The position numbers were made by a program, and so were the translations under genes. Of a stretch of DNA of 64,000 nt, positions 20,604-31,288 are shown one piece after another. This stretch comes from Peronospora farinosa. Lineage: Eukaryota > Oomycota > Peronosporomycetes > Peronosporales > Peronosporaceae. Numbering within the stretch: position 1 is the first letter of the stretch; each line of letters begins with the position of its first letter. The notes beneath the pieces were generated by a model. It worked only from the letters and a program-made list of their open reading frames with translations. It was not told where the DNA came from and searched no databases. Location: NCBI GenBank assembly GCA_947646735.1, contig CANTFK010000901.1:30326-94325 (forward strand). The letters run 5' to 3'.

Positions 20604-23600
20604 ATGTGGACACTGCTTTTCGTGTTGCTGCTGGTAGTTGCTACCGCCTTCATTGCTTATGGTGACGTACTTTTAACGAAGCTGGTGCGCCATTATGGGG
20701 CTTTGGCCGTGGGCTCCAAATTTACAATCACCTGGTCTCTTCGTAACGGTTCGCTAGAGCTGCGCGACCTAGTGGTGGATAAGCAGGTACTTCCCAACTT
20801 AGAGGCGCTGGCAGGACTTCCTATCGGACTCGAGCGCCTGGAGATACAGCAATTGCTGCTAGTCATGCCGCTCTGGGGGCATCTGGTAGGTCTTGTGAGC
20901 GGTCCGTCTGGTGATCTGAAACGCCCACGACTAGCTTCTAAGGTAGTAGTGGGAGGTATTCGAATTTGCCTGACTCTTGACGCTGCGGAGAAATGGATGT
21001 GGCAACGCGATGAAAACGTGGCGCGCCGCAAGGAGGCGTTGAAGCAAGCGGCCACGGCGCGGGTGGAACGCGTCAACACCTGGACAGCAACAGTGGTGAA
21101 GAAACTAAATGACGTTGCAGCGCTACGTAAGGAGATCGACGAGGAAGAGAAGCCGAAAGGTGAGACGACTGGAGACAAGACACCGCTCATGCCTGTGTTC
21201 TGGCACAGATGGGTTGACGAGCTGCTGGACTCGTTCGAGATTGTGCTGCACTTGTTTACGCTTTCGATCCGTGACGAGTACTCGGGAGCTTTTGTGGGCA
21301 TTGCACTCGATCAATTCGAGATGAATTGTAGTGGTCCTTGTGGAGACAACCGACGCAAACGTTTAATGCGACTGGTAAACTACAAAATGTTTCTGAACTC
21401 GAAACCTGGTAACAGTGCGGATGTCTGCCACCTGATCACTCCGCTTACCATGGAGATCGGCGTTTTCATGCCCTTTATCTTCCAGTCGCTTATTATGGGA
21501 CGGGGCACAAGCATTCCTGCACTAGAGCTAGAAATCTCGTTCGCAAATGGACAGGAGTTAGAGATTGAGGTACGTCCCGCACAGGCTGGAATGCTCTTAA
21601 AGTTGCTGCAGCCAATCAATTATTACTATGATTGGCAAACGGCGGCGTCCATTGAAGATGACCTCGCCTGCGTGCAGCTGACTCCAACGGAGTCCAAAGA
21701 GTATATGACGTTGTTTAATCAACAGTGGAAGCTAGACGAAGAGACTAGCTTTTTATTCCGGCTGTACGAGGGATACAAGCACAAGGAGGCTATTTCCAAC
21801 CGAAAGGCTCGCTTGGACGAGATGGAACAGAAAGTGCTCGCTTCCCGTCTCCTCTATCTGCGTTCGATGGTGCTTGGCTTGGATGTTCCGAATGCAGGAA
21901 CGCCGCTGCCGCTCGTAAGTGAAGAAGAGGTGAAAAGAGGAAATTTGCGCAAGTTTGTGGATAATCCTATTGATCACTACGTGGATAAGAACAAAATACG
22001 AGAGACACCGCCGATGTTCTCCTTCTTCCGGATATCGTTCAAGATGAAAAAAATGAATTTGTGTATGATTGAGGACAATGAGAAAAAGCTGATGACATTA
22101 TTCGTGCACGAAATGGGCTTTGAACTGCACTATCGGATGACAATGGTTGCTAAAAAGGACTTGGCCGTCAAAATTGCGCTGGATGTCAAGCGTTTTGGAC
22201 TGCTGGACAATCGTAATGCTCCAACTAATGCGTTCCATCAGATCATGGACCGCAATCCTGGAGCCGACAATATGATGTCAATTGCTATCACACAGCAGGG
22301 AGACGGCTACATGAATCTTGGAGTGATCTTCAAGCACTTCTCATTATTAATTCTCTTTGATCCGCTGCTGTATGTTATGCAACAATTCTTGCTTGCTATT
22401 GGCGAAGATGAAAACGAACAGTTGCGGTTCGTTGCATATGAGATGGCAGACAGTTTAGACTCTCCAGAGCAGCGAGATGCTGCAAAGGTCATCTACGTGG
22501 AAGATCTGCCAAAGCCTTATTCACCTTTGTTGCTCGGCGGCATGTCGCTTGGTTGCAGCATTGTCTTAGAGGGCTGTGAGTTTTGTCTCATTGGAGATTC
22601 TAAGACTTTAAAGTCCCCCGTTTTGGCTTTCACTTCGGATATCAAGCTCCGAGTCTTGAGTTCCGAGCGCTCGGAAGCCGTGGAGCTGGAGCTGGTTGAC
22701 GTAGCTCTGACTCCGTGTACAATCATCTTGCGCGACAATGGTATTGATCTTGAAATTGGAAACGTACGAACCATTCTGGAGCTTGAAGGTGCAGGTGTCG
22801 ATTTGTCAATGGGGTACAGACTTTCAGTAGGCGACTTACCTCAAAACTCGTCAATTAGTGATAAAACGTCGGATGGTACAGGAAAGTCTGCAGCAAACTT
22901 GTGGAAAGTTGCTCGAAAAGCTGCCGCTAAGCAACAAATTGTTGAGGTTGACCACCCTGAGGCTAAAGAGATTGAAGGACGAATGTTGTCCCAGCACCGT
23001 AGGAATCGCGTGAAAGCTGGCGGACGCCGTAAGCTTATGATGCAAATGTCGGACTTTGCGATGAATCTCTCCGCGAATGATTTGGGTGTATTGCTTAGTA
23101 TCTTAGCATCACTGAATGAATCCATGCATGAGGATATTGAAGTCATAAGAAAGCGCGAGGAGCGTGAAGCTCGAATGAAGCAAGCGAAGCATGAAATTGA
23201 AGAAAAGCGCTACATGGATCGATTAAAAGCTGAGTTTAAGCTGCGTGATGTTGATGGGGGAGGCTCACTTGACGTAGTGGAAATCAGGGACCTTTTGCGG
23301 TGTGCGACAGACTGCAATAATCTAACAAAAACGGAGTTCGATGCGACCGTAGCAGATTTTGTAAGTATTGTGGACAGTGACGGCAGCGGCGATATCTCAT
23401 TGGAAGAGTTTGAGAAAGCCCTGAGTCGAGACACGGTCCTTTACACACGGCTGCATCACAATGTAGTTTCCATCACTGGTCAGGAATATGTTGATCCGGA
23501 CATGCAGCGCAACAAGGTGCCGTATATTACGGGTGATAATGCCAACACTTTAGCTAATGCAGCAGCACTTGCTTCATTCTGGGAGCAGTATGAAGAACAA

Positions 23601-26600
23601 ATAGGCGCGTCAAACACGTCCCTGTGCGGTCAAAGACCTGTCGTTGTCCAGAAAAAAATGGTCCGAGTGTTTAAGAATTATGAGTATGCTCAAGAAGCCT
23701 GGATTCGAATCGTAAATCCGTCATTGGTAAAACCTGGTGAGCAGTGCCGTTGGTTGCTGAGCAAAGAGATGGAGATGGGTGGTCGCAGAGATGTGATTGA
23801 TCAGTTATTGTCCAGTCTAAAGGATGATGCCGTTGACCATACTTCTAAAACCCCTGGTTCTGCTGTTGAGCAGCATCTTTTTGTGCAGACGGTTGTTTCA
23901 ACTTCGTTTGGCGGCTTTTACTTGCGCTTGATTGACGAAATGCTACCGATGGAACTTCCGGCAATTGAGACATCGCTGGAGGAACTAGGGATTTACGCAA
24001 ATTTCTCGATTTGGGAAGGCGGATCGATAACGGCTACCGATTTCGAAGCGCAAAAGCGGTACACAAACAGCTTTGGAGTTGCAAAAATTAGTTTTGACGT
24101 ATATGGTAACTACTACAACACGAAGGCGCGTCAAATTGAACCATTTATCGAGTTTTACCAAGGCATTCTGGATATTAAGAAAGAGCCCAGATCCCCGTTA
24201 GAAGTAATTTACTCGTCAGACCGCTATTTCCAATTAAATGTCACATCAGCGTTTATGGAAGCGGTGAATTCGAACGTGGCAGCGTTTTCCAATGTTGAGC
24301 ATCGCGCGGAAGCTGAGCGTCCTCATATTAAAGAACTTGGTGGCATCTTTTGGATGCTGAATGAAAGCGGCGTGAACATCAAGTACTATGTGGTCACGAA
24401 AAAGCGATCAGAGGAGCGTGCGCGGGAAGAAGTTGTGACTGCAGTGACTGCAGTCTCTACCGGCGAAGCGCATGCTTGTATGCTGCTGAATAATAATGAA
24501 GCCGAAGAGTTCGAGCAAGAAAGTTTGAAGGAAAAACAGCTGCGGCAAGCTTTTCGAGACGCTGATCAGGATGGAAGTGGCGAGTTGGACACTGAAGAAG
24601 TGCGCGCAGTCCTTCGGAGCGTGTATGAAGAGGAAGACAAGCAACGAAAGTCATCAGGCACGCGGAACTCGTCTACATACAAGCGTAGCAGCAGCGTACT
24701 AGAGAATGATACTGATTTTTCCCGGGCCGTGGATGACTTTATCGCACTGGCAGACACTGACAAGTCCGGACAAGTGTCGTGGGAAGAATTTAAATATGCG
24801 ATTACAAAGTCGCGGGCTACGGTTGATCGGTATATTTCAGTGGAAATTGAAGGGTACCGAACGATTCACGGTGTACGATTAATGGCAATAGGCCAAACTC
24901 AAGTCTATGAGCTGACTCCCTTTTTTGAAGATGTGGAATCAGAGACGTCTATAGCAGAACTCTATGACCGTGGCGTGGCTTTGCTAACTAAGATAGAGAA
25001 ACCAACGCGCCAAGAGCTACAGAAGGCATACGCTTGCTTGCATCGCGTGAAAGAGATCGACCCAAACTACGAGTGGATTGATTCTTACTATGGCGACTGT
25101 GTGCGGCAGTACCTCCCTGTGCTGGCCGCTCTTTACATATCTGTTGATGGATTTTACGGCCTGCAAGTGAAGGTTTCTGGAGCAGAATATGTTCGCAATG
25201 GAACTGCGAAGGATACGGAACTGTTGATGTATGACGAAGAGGGACAGATTGCCCGCTGTAATCCAAATCAGCACAATGGGGATGAGCGTTATTTTTTATT
25301 GCCGGCTCTCAGTACAATCAGCATTCCCTTAGACTTAGTTGGCGCTGGTTCTTTTGCTATTCGTCAAATTGGAGAGACTGAATGGAGCAGCACGCTCCAT
25401 CTATCTGTCGCAGACCAACGGATGTACAAGCGGATGACGAGATTTGAGCAGCTTGAGGCCCAGAAAGCCCTGCGTGGAGAAGATAATAGCTCAGTTTCTT
25501 CTGCAAAACGCGTAAAAGAGAAGCTTGGTACAAACGCTGCTCTCCCCGACACGAATGAGATTGCACCTACTGGTAAAGAAGTTGTGTATCCTTCATCGAG
25601 CTGTATCGATAATCAGCCTACCGTTGTGGTCGAGAAGATTTCTGCCAACGACGCCAAGCTAGGTACCTGGTCATTGACAATCCAGCCACAGTTAGTGCTC
25701 CACAACGTTCTTCCGTGTGGTGTCGAATACGCCATTGTTCAGCCTGATGATTGCCCACCTGATACCCTTACTAGTAAGGGGGAGTTTCGTGTTGTGGACA
25801 ACATCGGTAAGGACAAAAAGTCTCGAGCTGTAAAAACACTTGGTCAGATCGACTACTTCAACTATGTTAATGAAGTGAACAGCCGTAAAATGTACGTTGA
25901 AAGTGGAAAGACTATTCAAGTCTTCGGTTTGAACCTGAGAAAACCCGCCTTGATGATAATGCGCCTTTGCGCAAGCGAGACGATCCAGGCTCCGACGTGG
26001 AGTGCGCCGTTCTTAGTGCACCTCGAAGAGTCTCGCGAATTTTTTAACGCAGACGCGTTTGAGTTGCTATTTGATAACGGCCCAAGTTTTGTTTTCCACC
26101 CTCAATGGGAGGAAAATGCTGCGCGCACTATATTCTTTTACTCGCCATTCTGGATCCAAAACCGAAGTGGTTTGGACTTACGTTTGAAGTTGTCTCGTGG
26201 CCGAGTTTGCACAATTGAGGAACATCGTGCGTTCTTTCCTGGCGCCAAAGAAATTCCGCTTTTAGCTACTGCTCCGCTAGACAAAGCTTTCGTTAGCTTC
26301 CGTCCTTTCCAAGAAACACCATACATCTACGAAGATGAATCATTAGTATCTGGAAAGACAAAAAAATACTTGCCGGACTTTAACAAGTTGGGGTGGTCGG
26401 AGCTCGTAGATATGACGACTGTAAGCAAGAAAGGAGAGTTGCGTCCAAGTGGAGCAGGAAACTGCTCATTTGTGCTTGCATTTGAAATTCGCGCTGCGCC
26501 AGCACAATTCTTTCGATCGAAAGTTTTTGTGATTTCCCCACGCTATGTGTTCCTGAATCACGTTCCGAGGCCATTGCAGCTTACTCCAATTTTACTTGAC

Positions 26601-29279
26601 AAGAAAGGAAACCGCGGAAGAAGCCGTTCAGACCAATCAAACTGCACATTACGAGTAGGTGAGGCAGCTGTGGTGTATCGCCTGAGAGGCCCCGAAAAGT
26701 ACGTTGCAGGTTTTCGTGTTCGTGATATGGCTACCGACCACCAAGATGTGGGTGAGTGGAGTCCGAACATGCCACTGTTTAAGCTAGACTCCAAATTGAG
26801 TGATCCGAATGTGGCATCCAATCGGTCGGAGGAGGCAGTATTCTGGACACGTGGCAGCTTGGGCGATGGACCTGTCTGCAGCGTGGGTGTACAGGATGTA
26901 GCCGAGACTATCTTCATAACGCTGAATGATGTTTCCGCCAACCCGAACTATCGTATCGAAAACCGCTCAACCCGCTACTCGTTCCGGTATGTGCAGCACG
27001 GTGTCAAGACTGCCGAAGAAATCGTTTTGGGCCCTTTGGAGAGCCATTCATTCGCGTGGGAGGATCCAAAAGGAGACTCAAAGCTGCGTGTCACGGCAAC
27101 GCACTGGAAAGTGTCGACGGTGGTCGACTTTATGCAGATTGGTGAGATGAAGAATGCACCCCAGGGCCTGTTCGGTGAGGTATATATCGATCGCTCTACG
27201 CGAGTGTTTGCCATGGGGGACACCAATGTGTTCTCTGATGTTCGACAGCGTGCAACTGTAAATGAATGGCTCAGCAATACGGTAATTGATGTTTCAATGC
27301 ACGGGGTTGGAATAACGCTGGTGGATGAGCAACCGCAGGAAATCTTGAACATTACCATGGAAACCATTCGGTTTGATTCAAAGGCAGGATCTCGTCGTGT
27401 TTCTTTGTCAGTTCACCATGTTCAAGTAGACGATATGACCCCAAATTCCGCATACCCTATCGTGTTCGCTCCCAAGGATAGTGGATATAATAGCGATATG
27501 CGAGAGGGATGGCTTCCAGTTGACGGCGAACAGCCGTTTTTCGTGCTCAGCTGCGAAACGCTTCCGCAAAATGGCATCGTTATTGTCAACGACTTTGACT
27601 TGCAGATTGGGTCAATGGCGGTCAAATTGAATCTGGAGTACTTGCTTGGGCTAAGCAACCTTCTATTCCAATTTATTCCGGGGAGCGATGAAGCTACGAT
27701 TCTACAGCAAGGCGTTGAAGCCAAAAATGAGATGCTTGTGCTGAAAATTTCGTTCCCGGATGGCTCCGTATCCGCTGGTATGCTAATGTATTTCAGACGC
27801 TGGCACATGAGTAATTATGACTTCGACTTGGTGTTTGATTCGCTGCAAGAAGACAAAGGCGAAGGCATTTCTGCAATTTTAGGCAATACCATGGGTAGTA
27901 TTGTTGGCGGGATTGCACACGTGACGCCTGAGTTCCACTTCGGCGAGATTGTCTACCACAACCGTTTCTTCAACGAGTATGACTTGATTTATGATGTTGT
28001 GCTGAAAATTGTATACTCGGTTATTGGTCAGTGGTACAAAATTGTTGGTAGTGTGGAGATGTTGGGTGATCCGGTTGGCCTCGCCACAGATATTGTGAAT
28101 GGTTTTGCGCTAGCAGCGCGTCAACTTAAGCGCGATGTCAGGGGAAGGAGTCGTCGGAAGGGCCAAAGTGTCGTGACTGTTGTCCAAACTGTATTTGGTG
28201 TACCCCTGAGGTCCATCGGAAAAGTGTCAAACGGCCTTGGTGATGTGGTTAAGAAGGTCACGCATTTTGAGAGCCAAGAAGACTCGAATGAACCACGGCA
28301 TATTCCTGAAGGTTTTGTGCAGAGTGGCAAGGTGTTCGGAAAAAGCATCGCGTTTGGTGTGAAGGGCTTTGTCAAGGAGCCAGTCCGTGGTGCCAAGCGC
28401 GGAGGTGTCAAGGGATTTGCGAAAGGTGTTGGTCGTGGAACGATGCAACTTGTTGCATGTCCTGTTGTCGGCACGCTTGGCGTGGTCGAAAAGATGTCGC
28501 AGTCTTTGAGCAATACCACGCACCTGATGGAAGAAAAACGTTTTGAGGGTACACGTCGGCCGGCGAGAAATCTCATGACAGGATCACTGAAGCAACTTTC
28601 CGACTCGAATGTGATTACTGAAGTGGAGGTGCACTGTTTGTACGTTGACGGGTTACCTGCTAACGTGAACCCGAAGGTGGTGGTTCGCGTCTATTCCCAG
28701 ACGAATGGCTTTCCGGCGAAGGAGCTCGGTGTTTACAAATCATCTACAGCGCGGCACACTGACACCCCCAAGTATGATCAATCGTGGCTGATAAGTGTTT
28801 CGTCTCTTGACACTTACATCGAGGTAAATGTATACCATAAGCGGAAGCCGCTGCCCGAGAAACGTCTTGGTTTCGTTCGTTTATCGTTGGAGGACATTTA
28901 TCGTGATTTCGAGGCAATTCCCGCGAAGATTTTGGCAGATACAAATGCCAAAATGCAGCTCAAACGCCGCAAGCGTGTTCGCGGAAGTATCATCAGCAAG
29001 CTGGCTGCAGCCAGCAATCGACCGATGGAAGTGCGTGACGACTCATGGCGCCATCAGATTAACCGTCCGCCAAAGTCGGGTAGCAGCATTTTGTCAGAGG
29101 ACGAGAACGAAGGGTTTGCAGACTATGACCAAGAGGTGAGCGTACTAAGTAAAAGCTCGATTTGCCTCGATGGCACTTTTCCACCTTCGCCGGTTGGCAT
29201 AACGCTTCAGGAATGCGAGTCGGAAGCGAAGATTTATCTTAGCATTCGTTATGTGAACGACATGCGGCGATACACGTAG
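20604..29279 (+). CDS. VPS13-like bridge lipid-transfer protein with EF-hands and C-terminal C2-like domain
   Basis: A single uninterrupted frame of 2891 residues. VPS13-type proteins are long hydrophobic-groove tubes that move phospholipids between membranes at contact sites. Residues 2-20 are a hydrophobic anchor. About 25-130 is a chorein-like start (NGSLELRDLVVD, then GLPIGLERLEIQQL). Two EF-hand pairs interrupt the body: DVDGGGSLD at 882 with DSDGSGDIS at 924, and DADQDGSGELD at 1319 with DTDKSGQVS at 1384. Each has the acidic ligands expected for calcium binding. PNYRIENRS near 2110 is typical of the VPS13 adaptor-binding (SHR-BD) region. VGITLVDEQPQE near 2233 and the Gly-rich GFVKEPVRGAKRGG stretch near 2590 fit the conserved VPS13 C-terminus. 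About 2669-2770 looks like a C2 domain. Canonical VPS13 lacks both the N-terminal anchor and EF-hands. The ATG at 20604 is taken because it gives the anchor. It could be a VPS13 relative rather than the direct orthologue. Confidence 0.9.
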   Translation: MWTLLFVLLLVVATAFIAYGDVLLTKLVRHYGALAVGSKFTITWSLRNGSLELRDLVVDKQVLPNLEALAGLPIGLERLEIQQLLLVMPLWGHLVGLVSGPSGDLKRPRLASKVVVGGIRICLTLDAAEKWMWQRDENVARRKEALKQAATARVERVNTWTATVVKKLNDVAALRKEIDEEEKPKGETTGDKTPLMPVFWHRWVDELLDSFEIVLHLFTLSIRDEYSGAFVGIALDQFEMNCSGPCGDNRRKRLMRLVNYKMFLNSKPGNSADVCHLITPLTMEIGVFMPFIFQSLIMGRGTSIPALELEISFANGQELEIEVRPAQAGMLLKLLQPINYYYDWQTAASIEDDLACVQLTPTESKEYMTLFNQQWKLDEETSFLFRLYEGYKHKEAISNRKARLDEMEQKVLASRLLYLRSMVLGLDVPNAGTPLPLVSEEEVKRGNLRKFVDNPIDHYVDKNKIRETPPMFSFFRISFKMKKMNLCMIEDNEKKLMTLFVHEMGFELHYRMTMVAKKDLAVKIALDVKRFGLLDNRNAPTNAFHQIMDRNPGADNMMSIAITQQGDGYMNLGVIFKHFSLLILFDPLLYVMQQFLLAIGEDENEQLRFVAYEMADSLDSPEQRDAAKVIYVEDLPKPYSPLLLGGMSLGCSIVLEGCEFCLIGDSKTLKSPVLAFTSDIKLRVLSSERSEAVELELVDVALTPCTIILRDNGIDLEIGNVRTILELEGAGVDLSMGYRLSVGDLPQNSSISDKTSDGTGKSAANLWKVARKAAAKQQIVEVDHPEAKEIEGRMLSQHRRNRVKAGGRRKLMMQMSDFAMNLSANDLGVLLSILASLNESMHEDIEVIRKREEREARMKQAKHEIEEKRYMDRLKAEFKLRDVDGGGSLDVVEIRDLLRCATDCNNLTKTEFDATVADFVSIVDSDGSGDISLEEFEKALSRDTVLYTRLHHNVVSITGQEYVDPDMQRNKVPYITGDNANTLANAAALASFWEQYEEQIGASNTSLCGQRPVVVQKKMVRVFKNYEYAQEAWIRIVNPSLVKPGEQCRWLLSKEMEMGGRRDVIDQLLSSLKDDAVDHTSKTPGSAVEQHLFVQTVVSTSFGGFYLRLIDEMLPMELPAIETSLEELGIYANFSIWEGGSITATDFEAQKRYTNSFGVAKISFDVYGNYYNTKARQIEPFIEFYQGILDIKKEPRSPLEVIYSSDRYFQLNVTSAFMEAVNSNVAAFSNVEHRAEAERPHIKELGGIFWMLNESGVNIKYYVVTKKRSEERAREEVVTAVTAVSTGEAHACMLLNNNEAEEFEQESLKEKQLRQAFRDADQDGSGELDTEEVRAVLRSVYEEEDKQRKSSGTRNSSTYKRSSSVLENDTDFSRAVDDFIALADTDKSGQVSWEEFKYAITKSRATVDRYISVEIEGYRTIHGVRLMAIGQTQVYELTPFFEDVESETSIAELYDRGVALLTKIEKPTRQELQKAYACLHRVKEIDPNYEWIDSYYGDCVRQYLPVLAALYISVDGFYGLQVKVSGAEYVRNGTAKDTELLMYDEEGQIARCNPNQHNGDERYFLLPALSTISIPLDLVGAGSFAIRQIGETEWSSTLHLSVADQRMYKRMTRFEQLEAQKALRGEDNSSVSSAKRVKEKLGTNAALPDTNEIAPTGKEVVYPSSSCIDNQPTVVVEKISANDAKLGTWSLTIQPQLVLHNVLPCGVEYAIVQPDDCPPDTLTSKGEFRVVDNIGKDKKSRAVKTLGQIDYFNYVNEVNSRKMYVESGKTIQVFGLNLRKPALMIMRLCASETIQAPTWSAPFLVHLEESREFFNADAFELLFDNGPSFVFHPQWEENAARTIFFYSPFWIQNRSGLDLRLKLSRGRVCTIEEHRAFFPGAKEIPLLATAPLDKAFVSFRPFQETPYIYEDESLVSGKTKKYLPDFNKLGWSELVDMTTVSKKGELRPSGAGNCSFVLAFEIRAAPAQFFRSKVFVISPRYVFLNHVPRPLQLTPILLDKKGNRGRSRSDQSNCTLRVGEAAVVYRLRGPEKYVAGFRVRDMATDHQDVGEWSPNMPLFKLDSKLSDPNVASNRSEEAVFWTRGSLGDGPVCSVGVQDVAETIFITLNDVSANPNYRIENRSTRYSFRYVQHGVKTAEEIVLGPLESHSFAWEDPKGDSKLRVTATHWKVSTVVDFMQIGEMKNAPQGLFGEVYIDRSTRVFAMGDTNVFSDVRQRATVNEWLSNTVIDVSMHGVGITLVDEQPQEILNITMETIRFDSKAGSRRVSLSVHHVQVDDMTPNSAYPIVFAPKDSGYNSDMREGWLPVDGEQPFFVLSCETLPQNGIVIVNDFDLQIGSMAVKLNLEYLLGLSNLLFQFIPGSDEATILQQGVEAKNEMLVLKISFPDGSVSAGMLMYFRRWHMSNYDFDLVFDSLQEDKGEGISAILGNTMGSIVGGIAHVTPEFHFGEIVYHNRFFNEYDLIYDVVLKIVYSVIGQWYKIVGSVEMLGDPVGLATDIVNGFALAARQLKRDVRGRSRRKGQSVVTVVQTVFGVPLRSIGKVSNGLGDVVKKVTHFESQEDSNEPRHIPEGFVQSGKVFGKSIAFGVKGFVKEPVRGAKRGGVKGFAKGVGRGTMQLVACPVVGTLGVVEKMSQSLSNTTHLMEEKRFEGTRRPARNLMTGSLKQLSDSNVITEVEVHCLYVDGLPANVNPKVVVRVYSQTNGFPAKELGVYKSSTARHTDTPKYDQSWLISVSSLDTYIEVNVYHKRKPLPEKRLGFVRLSLEDIYRDFEAIPAKILADTNAKMQLKRRKRVRGSIISKLAAASNRPMEVRDDSWRHQINRPPKSGSSILSEDENEGFADYDQEVSVLSKSSICLDGTFPPSPVGITLQECESEAKIYLSIRYVNDMRRYT

Positions 29280-29540
29280 GCCACGCGAAGCGATAGTATG
29301 GCTGCAATCAAGTATGAATTCTTAAGAAATAGTAATTCGAACGGTTCATATTTTATGCAGTAGTTATACTACATACAGTACTATCACGTTAAAGTACATG
29401 TGACCATATGATTGGGACACAGGTAAATATGACGCAGCGAACCTCGATGGCCATGGCACACGGCGCGCTGCAAAAGCAAGTAGTGTCTTCTTAATCAATT
29501 GATTCTTTGACAGTATCTCATAACGTTTAAGACGCTGCAG

Positions 29541-31111
29541 ATTGCCTTATGTACGCACGGCTTCGGAGATTCAGGAGATGAAGTTCTGGCGCGCGCCTGT
29601 GCATGAAAGCCACCGCATTGTGGACCCCGTCAAGCGCGCCAAGAATCACACGTCGCGTCTCATTAACATGCAACTGAGTAAACTCTCAAGTATCACGCGT
29701 CAGGTCTCGATGGACTTTCCAGCACTCAAGCGCATGCATCCGTTTGAGCAGGTACGTCTTCTATTTGACTGGGCACGACGAGCTGTAAAGCTCATGATGC
29801 TATCTATATGCTGTGATTTATAGGAAGTAGTGGTGCTTACAATCGGCAAGCGGACTTACGAAAATTACCTTCAAATGCTGCGAAGAGTATACGCAATGCT
29901 GCACAATACGGGCAAGCTGTACGAGCGCGAGTGTCAGGTGCTACGCACCAAGCAAGAGGCTGTTGACTGCGGACTACAGTGCATTGAGGCGAGATTCTAA
30001 GTCTAATGTTGACTAGGTATGAGTAACTAATGACTTTTTTGTATGATCTAGGAGCTTAAAAAAATTGTTGACGACAATGCGGAGACGCTGCGAGAGGCTG
30101 CGAACATGGTCAAGGTAATTGCAGCTTAAACAGATGCATTGAGTCAACCGTAGCTGATGCGTTTACGGTTTGCAGATGCTTCGTGGCCTTCCTCATGTGG
30201 ACCTAGACAAACCCATTTTTTCCTTCGTCGGAGCCCCCAACGTTGGTACGTTAGTAGATTTATGCTGATTTTTTCAGCATAGTTTTCATTAATGAATTTG
30301 TGGCCCTTTCACAGGAAAATCCTCACTAGTGCGCGCTTTGTCGACGGCTTCTCCAGAGGTAATTTTTGGTCAACCAAAAACTTACTTTTGCATTACTAAC
30401 TCTTCCAATTGTTTTGCTGTCCAGGTGGCGAATTATCCGTTTACTACACGCGGTATTACAATGGGTCACATTTTTGTCGACGGCATTTCGTACCAGGTAA
30501 ATATGACAAGGCAATTGGTTTTCGAATGTGCGCTTACACGTGGTACTAATTACAGATTGCCGACACCCCCGGATTAATTTTCCGACCGGACGAACGACGA
30601 AATGCGATTGAAAAGCTGGCAATCGCAATAGTGGAGAAGACGCAAGCTGTGCGTCACACTGCGAGTGGATAACCCGCCATTTCTATCACTTTGACACTCT
30701 GTTTGCTCTACATGCTACAGTCGATCGGCTTTGTGTTCGATCCATCAAGCTCTTCCGGTACATCAGCAGTCGACCAGATTCTGCTTCGTGACGAACTTCG
30801 ACAGCGTGTCATGGCAGCTCGTCCTGAGCACAAGTGGATTGACATCATTTCGAAGATTGACCAACCGTCGAGTGGTCTGCCATTGCTGAAGGAGAGGTAC
30901 GTGTTGTTGTTGGGACCATAGCACAACACGTGTATTTTGGAACGGCTTTCCTTGATATTTTCTGTGTCAATGCTGAATATTTCAATACAGGTTGGGGCCG
31001 TCGCCGCACTTTTGTGTCTCGGCCCAGACGAACGAGTGTCTTGTAGAGCTTGGAGATGAGATTCGTCGAGTCCTTACGCAGTCGGCTTCCGAAGACGGTT
31101 TCTTGGAGTAG
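29541..31111 (+). CDS. NOG1-like GTPase (short form), nine or more exons
   Basis: NOG1 GTPases act in 60S ribosome maturation. This protein matches the N-terminal half of NOG1: a helical region with DFPALKRMHPFEQ and a Q..LRTKQEA stretch, then a GTPase domain. G1 is GAPNVGKSS (split by an intron), the switch I region is YPFTTRGITMGHI, G3 is DTPG and G4 is SKID in place of NKxD. It stops about 100 residues after G3 and lacks the long basic C-terminus of nucleolar NOG1, so it is a short relative, perhaps organellar. Exons read: 29541-29751, 29824-29988, 30052-30114, 30176-30245, 30315-30358, 30425-30496, 30556-30648, 30721-30896 and 30991-31111. Frames join correctly. The 29989 donor would be GC. 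The first coding exon is not settled. An ATG exon at 29298-29311 would fit the frame but needs a 229-bp intron. About 337 residues are supported. Confidence 0.85.
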
Positions 31112-31232
31112 CAGCAGTTATAGGATTAAAAGTGCGTGTAGCCAAAGAACTGATGGCTGCCAAATCACCACGAACCAAAAACTGTCTTACGTTTTTTAAG
31201 TAAAAAAAGTATCAAAGGGTGACTTTTTGGTT

Positions 31233-31245
31233 GCTCATTTTCAAG
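31233..31245 (+). promoter_or_regulatory. Oomycete initiator-type core promoter of the phosphotransferase gene
   Basis: GCTCATTTTCAAG is a close match to the oomycete 16-bp core promoter (GCTCATTYYNCAWTTT). It lies 43 bases before the ATG at 31289. Confidence 0.65.
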
Positions 31246-31288
31246 CTTGGAGAACAAGTCGAATTGCGCAGACTAAAAATCTGCAAAA

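Noticed and set aside
20693..21301. Minus-strand 202-residue frame opposite the VPS13-like gene
   Set aside because: Antisense shadow of a long coding frame; Ser/Arg-rich without domain features.
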